A stretch of DNA of 64,000 nucleotides, from positions 3,286,001-3,350,000 of the forward strand of contig NZ_CP063812.1 in the NCBI RefSeq assembly GCF_015277855.1, written 5' to 3'. Source of the DNA: Microbacterium cremeum. GTDB lineage: Bacteria > Actinomycetota > Actinomycetes > Actinomycetales > Microbacteriaceae. Below are positions 1 to 7,116 of the stretch, piece after piece (position 1 is the first letter of the stretch; each line of letters begins with the position of its first letter). The position numbers were made by a program, and so were the translations under genes. The notes under the pieces are model-generated. The model searched no databases, was not told where the DNA came from, and saw only the letters and a list, made by a program, of their open reading frames with translations.

Positions 1-24
1 CCGATAAGTGGAGAGCGTCGCGCA

Positions 25-2745
25 CTATCGGGCGTGCACAGCGCTGAGATCGAGGTGGCGACGGGTCGCGTCGATCGCGAGCCTCGCGTGCTCTTTCGGG
101 CCGACCTGCGCCACGAGCGTCGCGCGCGGGATCTCGAGGGCATAGGGGATGCCGGAGGGCAGGGCGCTGAGGACGCCGGCGATGTCGAGGCCGCCCTCGC
201 CGGGGAAGAGCCGCTCGAAACGCGCCGCGTGGATCACTCCGGCGGTGGTCGCAGGAGCCTCCGGCGGCGCGTCGCAGACGTGCGCGTAGTGGAACCACTC
301 CGGCGGAAGACCCCGCAGATCTTCGATGCGGGAGTGCGATCGGGCGAAGTGGAGCAGATCGACGAGCAGCCCCGCATTGGGCTGATCCACCGCTCGCAGC
401 ACCCGCGTGGCCTCGTCGAGGTTTCCCGTCTCGGTCCACGAGGGGAACTCGAGGTCGAGCGTCAGACCCAGGGGCCGTGCCAGTTCGCACAGCTCAGCGA
501 ACCGGTCGGTCTTGCGCGAGAAGTCCGAATCCGGCAGCTGCGTGATGACGTGGCGCGCTCCCAGTTCCGCACCGGCCTCGAGGAAGCGCAGGTAGTCGCG
601 GGGACTGTCGCCCGACGTGATGCGCGCGAGCTCGATGTCGAGCACCTCGATGCCGGTCGCCGCGAGATGCGTCTTCGTCGCGCGCATCAGAGCCGGATCG
701 TACGCCAGTGGGTAGTGCGGCTCCTGCGCCGTGACCTTGGTCATGCGCAGGCCGACGTAGCGGTACCCGCCCGCGGCCGCGGCATCCACCAGCTCCGGCG
801 GTGACAGGCTGAGGGCGGTGAGGTGGGCGAGCGAATAGTCGTGCCGGTGCTCGGCCGTGACCTCGGCCGGATCGCTTGCCAGGGTGCGCAGCCGCTGCCG
901 GCGGTGGGCCGCCATGCGCAGCGGCACGCTCCGGGGGTCTCCGAACGCCGAGTAGCCGTCGACACGCTGAACCACTTCGAAGAAGACCCGCGCCCCGAGC
1001 ATCTCGGTGAAGAAGTGCAGGAACTCGCCCTGCTCGTCCCTGTCGTACAGCACCGAGTTCTCGCGCAGGCTCGCCACGAATTCGGGCGGCAGCGAGAGTC
1101 TGGCGTCGAGGTCGTCGTAGTAGTTCGCGGGCATCTCCAGGATCGGCGCCCCGTGCGCGCGCATGATCCTCGCGCACGCGATCGCGTCCTCGGCTGCGAA
1201 CGCGATGAGCTGCGGGCTCGACACCCCCGGCGCCCAGTCGCCGCGTCGCAGCGGGTTGGTGCTCAGAGCGATCCGGACGCTCCCCGCCGGATCCGTCGCC
1301 GACCAGCTGCGGATCAGGCCGAACGGAGCGGTGATCTCGGTCGACTCCCCCGGCTCGAGACCGAGCACGGAGCGGAAGAACAGCGCCGACTGGTCGAAGT
1401 CGTCGAGCGATTCGGTGATCGAGAGGTGGTCGATGCCCCTCACCAGCGGCGAGGGCCCGGCCACCGCCCCGGTCGGCCGGAAGTCATCGAGCCAGTGCGG
1501 CCCGGCGGTCGAGTCGCAGAAGAACAGTTCCGTCCCGTCCGGAGTCGCCACGGAACCGAGGTCGCTCTCGTCCGGCCCGCGGCGCCGCGCGAGCTTCGGT
1601 GCCAGGAGCCGCTCCGCCCTGCGCATCGAGGCGGCCGCGTCCGAGGTCTGCACGGCGATCGCGCAGATCGCCGCCGTCGCAGGATCGATGGAGCGCTCCG
1701 GTGCGAGGTTCAGGAGCACCCGGGCATCCCCCTGCTCCCACAGCTGAACGGGCTTGGAATGATGCTGCCCCACGTGCACGAACCCGAGACCGGCGAGCGT
1801 GCGCGACACCAGCGGCGACGACACCTCGTCGACAGCCAGTTCGGCGAACGCGTATCCGCGGAGTCCCGGAGCGGCAGGCAGCTCGCCGGCCGGGAGCAGC
1901 GCGGACGCCGACGGCAGGCCGGCGGCCACCGCCTCGACGAGGGTGCGCGTGGAGCGCATCGCATCGGTGGCCGCGTGCCGCGGGTCCTCCTGCTGATAGA
2001 CGTCGTTGAACACCTCGAGAGCGATCGGGCCCGCGTACTCCATCGACAGGATCTCCCGGAGGAAACCCGCGACATCGAGCGAGCCCTGTCCGGGGAACAT
2101 CCGGTAGTGGAGACTCCACTCCCGGACGTCCAAGTTCAGCCGCGGCGCATCGGCGAGCTGGACGTGGAACACCTTGTCGACGGCCACCTCGGTGACGGCG
2201 GCGGCGTCGTTGTCGGCCGAGAGCACGTGGAAGCTGTCGAGGCACAGCCCGAGCGCAGGATGATCGGCCTGCCGGACCAGCCGCCACGCATCCTGAACGG
2301 TGCGGACGCGTCCCCACGGCACCGCCTCGTACGCGAGGCGCAGTCCGCGCTGCTCGGCCCGGTCTGCGAGCGTGCGCAGCTGCTCGGCCGCGCGACCGTC
2401 GTCATCCAGTCCGTGCTCGGTCTTCGACGAGCAGCAGACGAGGACGCGCGCGCCCAGCTCGCACAGCAGGTCGAGTTTCCGCTCGGCGTGACGCAGACTC
2501 GCCCCGAACAGATCAGGCGGCACCGTCTCGACATGGAAGGGCTGGTAGACCTCGAGCGACAGGCCCAGGTCGGCCGCCTGACCGGCGAGGCGCCGCGCGG
2601 ACCACGTCGACATGACGAGGTCGTACTCGAGCATCTCGACGCCCGCGAACCCGGCGGCAGCGGCCGCCCGCAGCTTGTCTTCGAGCGTCCCCGACAGGCA
2701 CACCGTCGAGATCGATATGCGCTGCGCGCCCGGTGCGGGGTTCAT
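25..2745 (-). CDS. Three-domain 3-dehydroshikimate dehydratase-like protein (TIM barrel + HPPD-like + TIM barrel)
   Basis: 906 residues. Residues ~10-285 are a sugar-phosphate isomerase/epimerase-type TIM barrel with the metal ligands expected of 3-dehydroshikimate dehydratase: Glu in LAYEAVPWG, Asp in LCLDSFH, Gln in HVQLADAP, Glu in ALEVFND. Residues ~295-610 are a 4-hydroxyphenylpyruvate-dioxygenase-like (VOC) part; the first His (GIDHLS) and the Glu (FFEVVQR) are kept, but the second metal His is Leu (QLIAFA). Residues ~635-895 form another TIM barrel that keeps a Glu/Asp/His/Glu set (LDLEFPSW, LLVDLLHF, YAHVCDAP, YALEIPR). QuiC/QsuB-type enzymes normally stop after the second part (~620-640 aa). 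The known family reaction is dehydroshikimate to protocatechuate in the cytoplasm. It is the last gene of the minus-strand operon, 33 nt after the ThDP gene, with no clear Shine-Dalgarno. The role of the third domain is unknown. Confidence 0.8.
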   Translation of the reverse strand: MNPAPGAQRISISTVCLSGTLEDKLRAAAAAGFAGVEMLEYDLVMSTWSARRLAGQAADLGLSLEVYQPFHVETVPPDLFGASLRHAERKLDLLCELGARVLVCCSSKTEHGLDDDGRAAEQLRTLADRAEQRGLRLAYEAVPWGRVRTVQDAWRLVRQADHPALGLCLDSFHVLSADNDAAAVTEVAVDKVFHVQLADAPRLNLDVREWSLHYRMFPGQGSLDVAGFLREILSMEYAGPIALEVFNDVYQQEDPRHAATDAMRSTRTLVEAVAAGLPSASALLPAGELPAAPGLRGYAFAELAVDEVSSPLVSRTLAGLGFVHVGQHHSKPVQLWEQGDARVLLNLAPERSIDPATAAICAIAVQTSDAAASMRRAERLLAPKLARRRGPDESDLGSVATPDGTELFFCDSTAGPHWLDDFRPTGAVAGPSPLVRGIDHLSITESLDDFDQSALFFRSVLGLEPGESTEITAPFGLIRSWSATDPAGSVRIALSTNPLRRGDWAPGVSSPQLIAFAAEDAIACARIMRAHGAPILEMPANYYDDLDARLSLPPEFVASLRENSVLYDRDEQGEFLHFFTEMLGARVFFEVVQRVDGYSAFGDPRSVPLRMAAHRRQRLRTLASDPAEVTAEHRHDYSLAHLTALSLSPPELVDAAAAGGYRYVGLRMTKVTAQEPHYPLAYDPALMRATKTHLAATGIEVLDIELARITSGDSPRDYLRFLEAGAELGARHVITQLPDSDFSRKTDRFAELCELARPLGLTLDLEFPSWTETGNLDEATRVLRAVDQPNAGLLVDLLHFARSHSRIEDLRGLPPEWFHYAHVCDAPPEAPATTAGVIHAARFERLFPGEGGLDIAGVLSALPSGIPYALEIPRATLVAQVGPKEHARLAIDATRRHLDLSAVHAR

Positions 2746-2778
2746 GACTGGACCATCTCGGAGGATCGGTGCGGGCCG

Positions 2779-4542
2779 TCAGGGAGTGGCGACGTGCTCG
2801 ATCGCCTCGCCCGGCGAGTAGATGTCGAGGATGTTCCAGTGCCCCGTCGTCGGCGTCGGCACGTTCACCATCGACACGTCGATCACGACCGGAGCCTGCA
2901 GCGCGATCGCCCGCTCGAGGGCCGGCTTGAACTCCGCGGCGGTCTCGACCTTGATTCCGGTCACCCCGTACGCCTCGGCGATCGCCGCGAAGTCGGTGTA
3001 CATCGGGTCGTCGCCCTTGCCGAACACCGTGCCGTAGGTCGTGTCGAACGCCGCCTTCTCCAGCCCCGCGATCGTGCCGAAGGCGTTGTTGTTCATGACG
3101 ACCCACACGACGGGGACGCCCTCCTCGCGCGCGGTGGCGAGCACGGCGGGGTTCTGGCCGAAGCCGCCGTCCCCCACGAGCGAGACGACGACGCGGTCGG
3201 GTCGCGCGATCTTCGCGCCCACCGCGGCAGGCGCGCCGAAGCCCATCGTGGCGAAGCCACCCGGCGTGAGGAAGGTGCCGGGAGTGAGGATGTCGAACTG
3301 CTGCCCGACGCCGTTCTTGTTCCAGCCCACATCGGTCGTGATGATCGCGTCGGCCGGCAGCACCTCGCGCGTCTCGGAGAGGATGCGCTCGGGCCGCATC
3401 GGCCAGGCGTCGGAGACCTGCGCGTCGGCGTTGTGCAGCTTGACCGTGGCGCGGTTCGCCGCGATCTGCGACAGCAGCTCGCTGCGCGCCACTCCCGCCG
3501 GCGCCAGTCGGCGCGCGACACGGACGAGCACGGTCAGCGCTGCCTTGAGATCGGCGAGCGCGCCGATCTCGAGCGGGTAGTTGCGACCGAGCTCGGTGGG
3601 GTCGATGTCGATCTGCATGAGCTTGGTGCCCGGGATGTCGAACGTGTACTCGGGGTACCACGAGCTCGAGTCGGCCTCGGCGAACCGGGTGCCGAGCGCC
3701 AGGATCCAGTCCGCGGTGCGGGTCGTCTCGTTGGTGAACGCCGTCCCCCAGAAGCCCGTCATCCCCAGGACCAGCGGACTGTCGTCCGGCACCGCCCCCT
3801 TGCCCATCAGGCTGTGCGCGACCGGGATCGACAGGAGCCCGGCGAACTCGGCGAGCTCCTCCGCCGCGTCGGCCGCGACGACGCCGCCTCCGACGTAGAG
3901 CACCGGGCGCTCGGCATCCAGCAGGTTCTGCACGATGCGCTCCGCGACCGCTTCGTCGAGGGAAGGCCGTGCGAGCGAACGGGTGTTGCCCATCACCTTG
4001 TCGAACAGCGCGACATCGACCTCTGCGGAGAAGACGTCCATCGGCACGTCGACCAGGACGGGACCGGGGCGTCCGCTCTCGGCGAGCGTGAAGGCCTTGT
4101 CGAGGACCTCGGCGATGAGGTGGGGCTGATCCACTCGCCAGGCGCGCTTGACGAAGGGGCGGTAGATCTCGTACTGGGCGGCGTCGGCGTGGAGATTGAT
4201 CTCCTGATGCGGGTGCTTGCCGAAGTAGTGCGTGGGCACGTCTCCGGCGATCACGACGAGGGGGATGGAGTCCAGCGCCGCGTTCGCCACGCCGGTCGTC
4301 GCGTTCGTCAGCCCGGGGCCGAGGTGGGTGAGCACGACACCCGCCCGCTGGGTCACCCGCGCGTAGCCGTCGGCCGCGTGGGCGGCGATCTGCTCGTGAC
4401 GCACGTTCACGAACGAGATGAGCTCGCTCTTCTCCAGCGCTGCGAGCAGAGCGATGTTCGTGTGTCCGCACAGCCCGAAGACATGCTCGACCTCGCGTGC
4501 CTCCAGGTACCGCACGATCTGGTTCGACACCAGGTCCTTCAT
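2779..4542 (-). CDS. Thiamine-diphosphate-dependent enzyme, acetolactate-synthase-like
   Basis: 587 residues with the three-domain architecture of the acetolactate synthase/pyruvate oxidase family. The N-terminal pyrimidine-binding domain has the activating Glu (about residue 50, VRHEQIAAHAADG). A central domain (~190-330) follows. The C-terminal diphosphate domain has the GDG...NN metal motif (VGDGGFGQ ... MNNNAFG, ~452-482). Family members decarboxylate 2-oxo acids and ligate or release aldehydes; which substrate is used here cannot be read from sequence. The start is the ATG that overlaps the stop of the upstream citrate-synthase-fold gene (ATGA), with GAGAGGAA ahead of it, so the two are translationally coupled. 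It does not resemble the sulfoacetaldehyde acetyltransferase (Xsc) N-terminus I know. In context it should feed or use an aldehyde or acyl-CoA together with its two coupled neighbours. Confidence 0.85.
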   Translation of the reverse strand: MKDLVSNQIVRYLEAREVEHVFGLCGHTNIALLAALEKSELISFVNVRHEQIAAHAADGYARVTQRAGVVLTHLGPGLTNATTGVANAALDSIPLVVIAGDVPTHYFGKHPHQEINLHADAAQYEIYRPFVKRAWRVDQPHLIAEVLDKAFTLAESGRPGPVLVDVPMDVFSAEVDVALFDKVMGNTRSLARPSLDEAVAERIVQNLLDAERPVLYVGGGVVAADAAEELAEFAGLLSIPVAHSLMGKGAVPDDSPLVLGMTGFWGTAFTNETTRTADWILALGTRFAEADSSSWYPEYTFDIPGTKLMQIDIDPTELGRNYPLEIGALADLKAALTVLVRVARRLAPAGVARSELLSQIAANRATVKLHNADAQVSDAWPMRPERILSETREVLPADAIITTDVGWNKNGVGQQFDILTPGTFLTPGGFATMGFGAPAAVGAKIARPDRVVVSLVGDGGFGQNPAVLATAREEGVPVVWVVMNNNAFGTIAGLEKAAFDTTYGTVFGKGDDPMYTDFAAIAEAYGVTGIKVETAAEFKPALERAIALQAPVVIDVSMVNVPTPTTGHWNILDIYSPGEAIEHVATP

Positions 4543-5426
4543 GAGGTTGTTCCTCTCTCGTCTGCCGGCGGCACCGGGCGGCGGCCCGGTCCGGTGTACG
4601 TGTAGCCGATGGATTTGGGCATCGGGCCCTTGATGCGGCCGCCCTGCGTCATCTGCTCGCTGGCGTGCGCGAGGATGCCCACCGAGCGAGCGAGGATGAA
4701 GACGCCGCGCCCGAGTTCGGGCGTCAGCCCCAGCTCGCAGTAGATGACAGCCGTCACGCCGTCGACGTTCATCGGGATGCGGCGGGGCCTGCCCTCGCTG
4801 ATCGCCTCCTCGACGGCTCGCCCGATCGCGGCGAACCGGCCGTCCACCGTGCCGTCGGCGGCTGCGGCGTCGACGAGCGACAGCAGCCGCGGCGTGCGCG
4901 GATCGAGCGGATGGAACCGGTGGCCGAAACCCGGGACGTAGCGCATGCCGGTCTCGCGGTGCCGCTGCAGCACGATCCGGGTCGCCGCGCCGAGGTCGTC
5001 CGTCCGATCGAGCTCCGCATCGATCTCGAGGTACAGCTGCATGCACTGCTGCCCCGGGCCCCCGTGGACGTCGTCGAGCACGTTGATCGCCGATGCCATG
5101 GCGCCGTTGATCGGCGACCCGCACGTCGTCGCCATCCGGGCGATCGCGATCGACGGCGCGTGCGGCCCGTGGTCGACGGATGCCACGAGCGCCGCCTCGA
5201 GGAGCTCGGCGTGGGCCCGCGACGGCAGCTCGCCCCGCAGCATGAGCCACACCGTCTCGACGAACCCGGCGTTGCCGATGAGCTCCTGGATGGGGTAGCC
5301 GCGAAGCGAGATCTCGCCGGGGCGGACGTCGATGATGTCGGTCTGCCACCAGCGCCGCGCCTCGTCGACGAGCTCTTCGGCCGACTCTTGCGCATTCGGG
5401 CCGCCGGCCCCCTCGGCGGCGCTCAC
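4539..5426 (-). CDS. Citrate-synthase-fold protein, citryl-CoA-lyase-like
   Basis: 295 residues, much shorter than citrate synthase (~430) and close to stand-alone citryl-CoA lyase length. Catalytic landmarks are present: VDHGPHAPS (His86 region), HGGPGQQ, GFGHRFHPLDPR (second His) and NVDGVTAVI (Asp). Family chemistry is forming or cleaving a C-C bond between an acyl-CoA and a 2-oxo acid such as oxaloacetate. The start is GTG at 5426, inside the stop codon of the aldehyde dehydrogenase gene (GTGA); its own stop overlaps the next start (ATGA). This three-gene coupling implies near-equal production and probably one pathway. True substrate unknown; it could be a lyase for a citryl-, citramalyl- or similar CoA ester. 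Confidence 0.82.
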   Translation of the reverse strand: MSAAEGAGGPNAQESAEELVDEARRWWQTDIIDVRPGEISLRGYPIQELIGNAGFVETVWLMLRGELPSRAHAELLEAALVASVDHGPHAPSIAIARMATTCGSPINGAMASAINVLDDVHGGPGQQCMQLYLEIDAELDRTDDLGAATRIVLQRHRETGMRYVPGFGHRFHPLDPRTPRLLSLVDAAAADGTVDGRFAAIGRAVEEAISEGRPRRIPMNVDGVTAVIYCELGLTPELGRGVFILARSVGILAHASEQMTQGGRIKGPMPKSIGYTYTGPGRRPVPPADERGTTS

Positions 5427-6874
5427 GGCGCGGTGGCCAGGGTCGGGTCGGCGGACTCGAGCGCCGCGTCGTAGAAGTCGCCGAACAGCTCTTCGTCGGA
5501 GGGCCGGTCCTCCGCGATCGTGCGCGAGACCCATGTCGTGTTCAGGTAGTGACGCAGCGACACGTTCTCCGAGGTGATGTTGCCGCCCCACGTGCCGCAT
5601 CCCATCGACGAGGTCATCGGCATCCCGTTCGTGAAGGAGCCGGCGTTGGCCTTCGAGTTCGGCTGGCGGACCATGATGCGCGAGACGGGCATGTGCCGCG
5701 CGAAGAAGTCGATGTGCGCATCGTCTGTCGACGCGATGCCGCACGAGTGCCCCTTGCCTCCGATGTCGTAGAGCTGCTTGGCCAGCTCGACGCCGTCCTC
5801 GAAGCCGCCCTCGTAGGCGTGCACCGCCATCAGCGTCGTGAGCTTCTCCTTGCAGAACTGCCGGTCCTCTGCGATGCCATCGCCTTCCACGACGATGAAT
5901 CTCGCGTCGGCCGGGATGCCGAAGCCCGCCGCCTCCGCGAGGACCTGGGGTGACACGGCCACCGTGTCGGGCAGCCGGTGTCCCTCTTCGTCCCACATCG
6001 CCCGTTGCAGTGCGCTCCGTTCCTCCGCCGTCGCCAGGTAGCCCCCTTCGGCCTGGAGCGCATCGAGCATCTCGCGGTACCGCGCCGCCGGGACCAGGAT
6101 GTTCCCGTCCGCGGAGCAGCCCGAGCCGAAGTCCGAGGTCTTCGAGATCCGGCAGTTGCGCGCTGTCTCCCGGATGTCTGCGGTCTCGTCGACGAACTCG
6201 GTGGCGTTGCCCGCACCCACTCCGTAGGCGGGCGTCCCCGAACTGTAGGCGGCGCGCACCAGGCCTTGTCCGCCCGTGGCGATGACGAGATCCGCGCGGC
6301 GCATGATCTCCTGCGACGCCGCCAGGCTCGGCCGGGTGATGCACTGCAGGATGTCGGCGGGAGCGCCCTCGGCCTCCAGCGCCTCGCGCATCAGCCGGAC
6401 GGTCTCGAACGTCGTGTGCTGCGAGCGCGGGTGGGGCGAGAAGACCACCACGTCGCGGGCTTTGATGGCGTAGATCGCATTGCCCGCGGGGGTCAGATCG
6501 GGGTTGGTCGTCGGCACGATGCAGCCGATGATGCCGACCGGCTTGCCGTACTTGACGAGGCCTTTCTCGGCATCCTCTTCGATGATCCCCACGGAGGGGC
6601 TGCGCAGCGCGTCGCGGAGGACCCCGCGGATCTTCATGCGCTTGTTCATGCGGCTCTCGAAGTCGCCGAGACCGGACTCCGCGATCCCCATCTGCACCAG
6701 CCGGTGGAAGGTCGAGCGGTTCGCCACCGCCCACGCGACCGCCCGGATCAGGCGGTCCACGCGGTCCTGGTCGAAGGTCTCGATGATCGCGAGCGCTGCC
6801 CGCGCACGGGCGAACACCTCGTCGAGTTCCTGCTCCTGTTCGAGCGACAGGGATTTCGATGCTGAAGCAGCCAT
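5423..6874 (-). CDS. CoA-acylating aldehyde dehydrogenase, sulfoacetaldehyde/acetaldehyde dehydrogenase-like
   Basis: 483 residues of the aldehyde dehydrogenase superfamily, acylating (EutE/AdhE/SauS-like) branch. An N-terminal helical part leads to the NAD-binding core (GIIGCIVPTTNPD, ATGGQGLVRAAYSSG) and the catalytic Cys near residue 253 (SGCSADGNIL). The family oxidises an aldehyde plus CoA and NAD(P)+ to acyl-CoA. The sequence resembles SauS-type sulfoacetaldehyde dehydrogenase, but no sulfonate genes lie nearby, so the substrate is open. ATG at 6874 is preferred over 6889 because GGAG sits 5 nt ahead of it. It is the first gene of the minus-strand operon; a good promoter lies at 6911-6940 with a regulator-like site just upstream. 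Confidence 0.83.
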   Translation of the reverse strand: MAASASKSLSLEQEQELDEVFARARAALAIIETFDQDRVDRLIRAVAWAVANRSTFHRLVQMGIAESGLGDFESRMNKRMKIRGVLRDALRSPSVGIIEEDAEKGLVKYGKPVGIIGCIVPTTNPDLTPAGNAIYAIKARDVVVFSPHPRSQHTTFETVRLMREALEAEGAPADILQCITRPSLAASQEIMRRADLVIATGGQGLVRAAYSSGTPAYGVGAGNATEFVDETADIRETARNCRISKTSDFGSGCSADGNILVPAARYREMLDALQAEGGYLATAEERSALQRAMWDEEGHRLPDTVAVSPQVLAEAAGFGIPADARFIVVEGDGIAEDRQFCKEKLTTLMAVHAYEGGFEDGVELAKQLYDIGGKGHSCGIASTDDAHIDFFARHMPVSRIMVRQPNSKANAGSFTNGMPMTSSMGCGTWGGNITSENVSLRHYLNTTWVSRTIAEDRPSDEELFGDFYDAALESADPTLATAP

Positions 6875-6910
6875 GACAACTCCGTCCATGGGCGTGGGGC
6901 CGACTGCCGA

Positions 6911-6940
6911 ATGCTAGGCATGCGCCGTCTTCGCCGACAA
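6911..6940 (-). promoter_or_regulatory. Promoter of the aldehyde dehydrogenase operon
   Basis: On the minus strand TTGTCG (6935-6940) is followed after 18 nt by TAGCAT (6911-6916), giving a leader of roughly 30 nt to the ATG at 6874. The recurrent 17-bp site at 6946-6962 ends 5 nt before the -35 element, the position expected for an activator. Confidence 0.55.
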
Positions 6941-6945
6941 AGGGT

Positions 6946-6962
6946 GTCCCACTGGGCAGTTC
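6946..6962. promoter_or_regulatory. Candidate IclR operator, site 1
   Basis: GTCCCACTGGGCAGTTC matches the locus-wide element (best form GTTCCAYTCGGCGRGAC) in its left half. On the minus strand GGGAC is followed by 4 nt and TTTGTC, the same layout as at the sites before dctQ and dctP. Assignment to the IclR proteins is inference. Confidence 0.45.
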
Positions 6963-7007
6963 GGCCGTCGGGATCCGGCCGGGGCGGAGGACGAGCCGGC
7001 CCGGGTT

Positions 7008-7059
7008 GTGCCACTCGGTGGGCCGCACGGTTGCCCGGTCCGACCCCCGGGGTTAGCGT
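7008..7059 (+). promoter_or_regulatory. Candidate IclR operator, site 2, and promoter of the PQQ-dehydrogenase gene
   Basis: GTGCCACTCGGTGGGCC (7008-7024) is an imperfect inverted repeat of the locus element. It is followed by TTGCCC (7031-7036), 17 nt and TAGCGT (7054-7059), a plausible sigma-70-type promoter about 55 nt ahead of the start codon at 7117. Confidence 0.5.
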
Positions 7060-7116
7060 CCGAGCGCCGGCCGCAACGGGCGGCACGCCGGATCGAAGAT
7101 GATCAAGGAGCAAGGG

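Noticed and set aside
823..4605. Very long plus-strand open frame opposite the first operon
   Set aside because: It runs antisense through three genes with clear catalytic motifs; its Arg/His/Asp-rich translation has no domain pattern. Typical shadow frame in high-GC DNA.
2779..6874. Sulfonate (sulfoacetaldehyde) degradation operon
   Set aside because: The aldehyde dehydrogenase resembles SauS, but the ThDP protein does not look like Xsc, and no sulfonate transporter, phosphotransacetylase or sulfite exporter is present.
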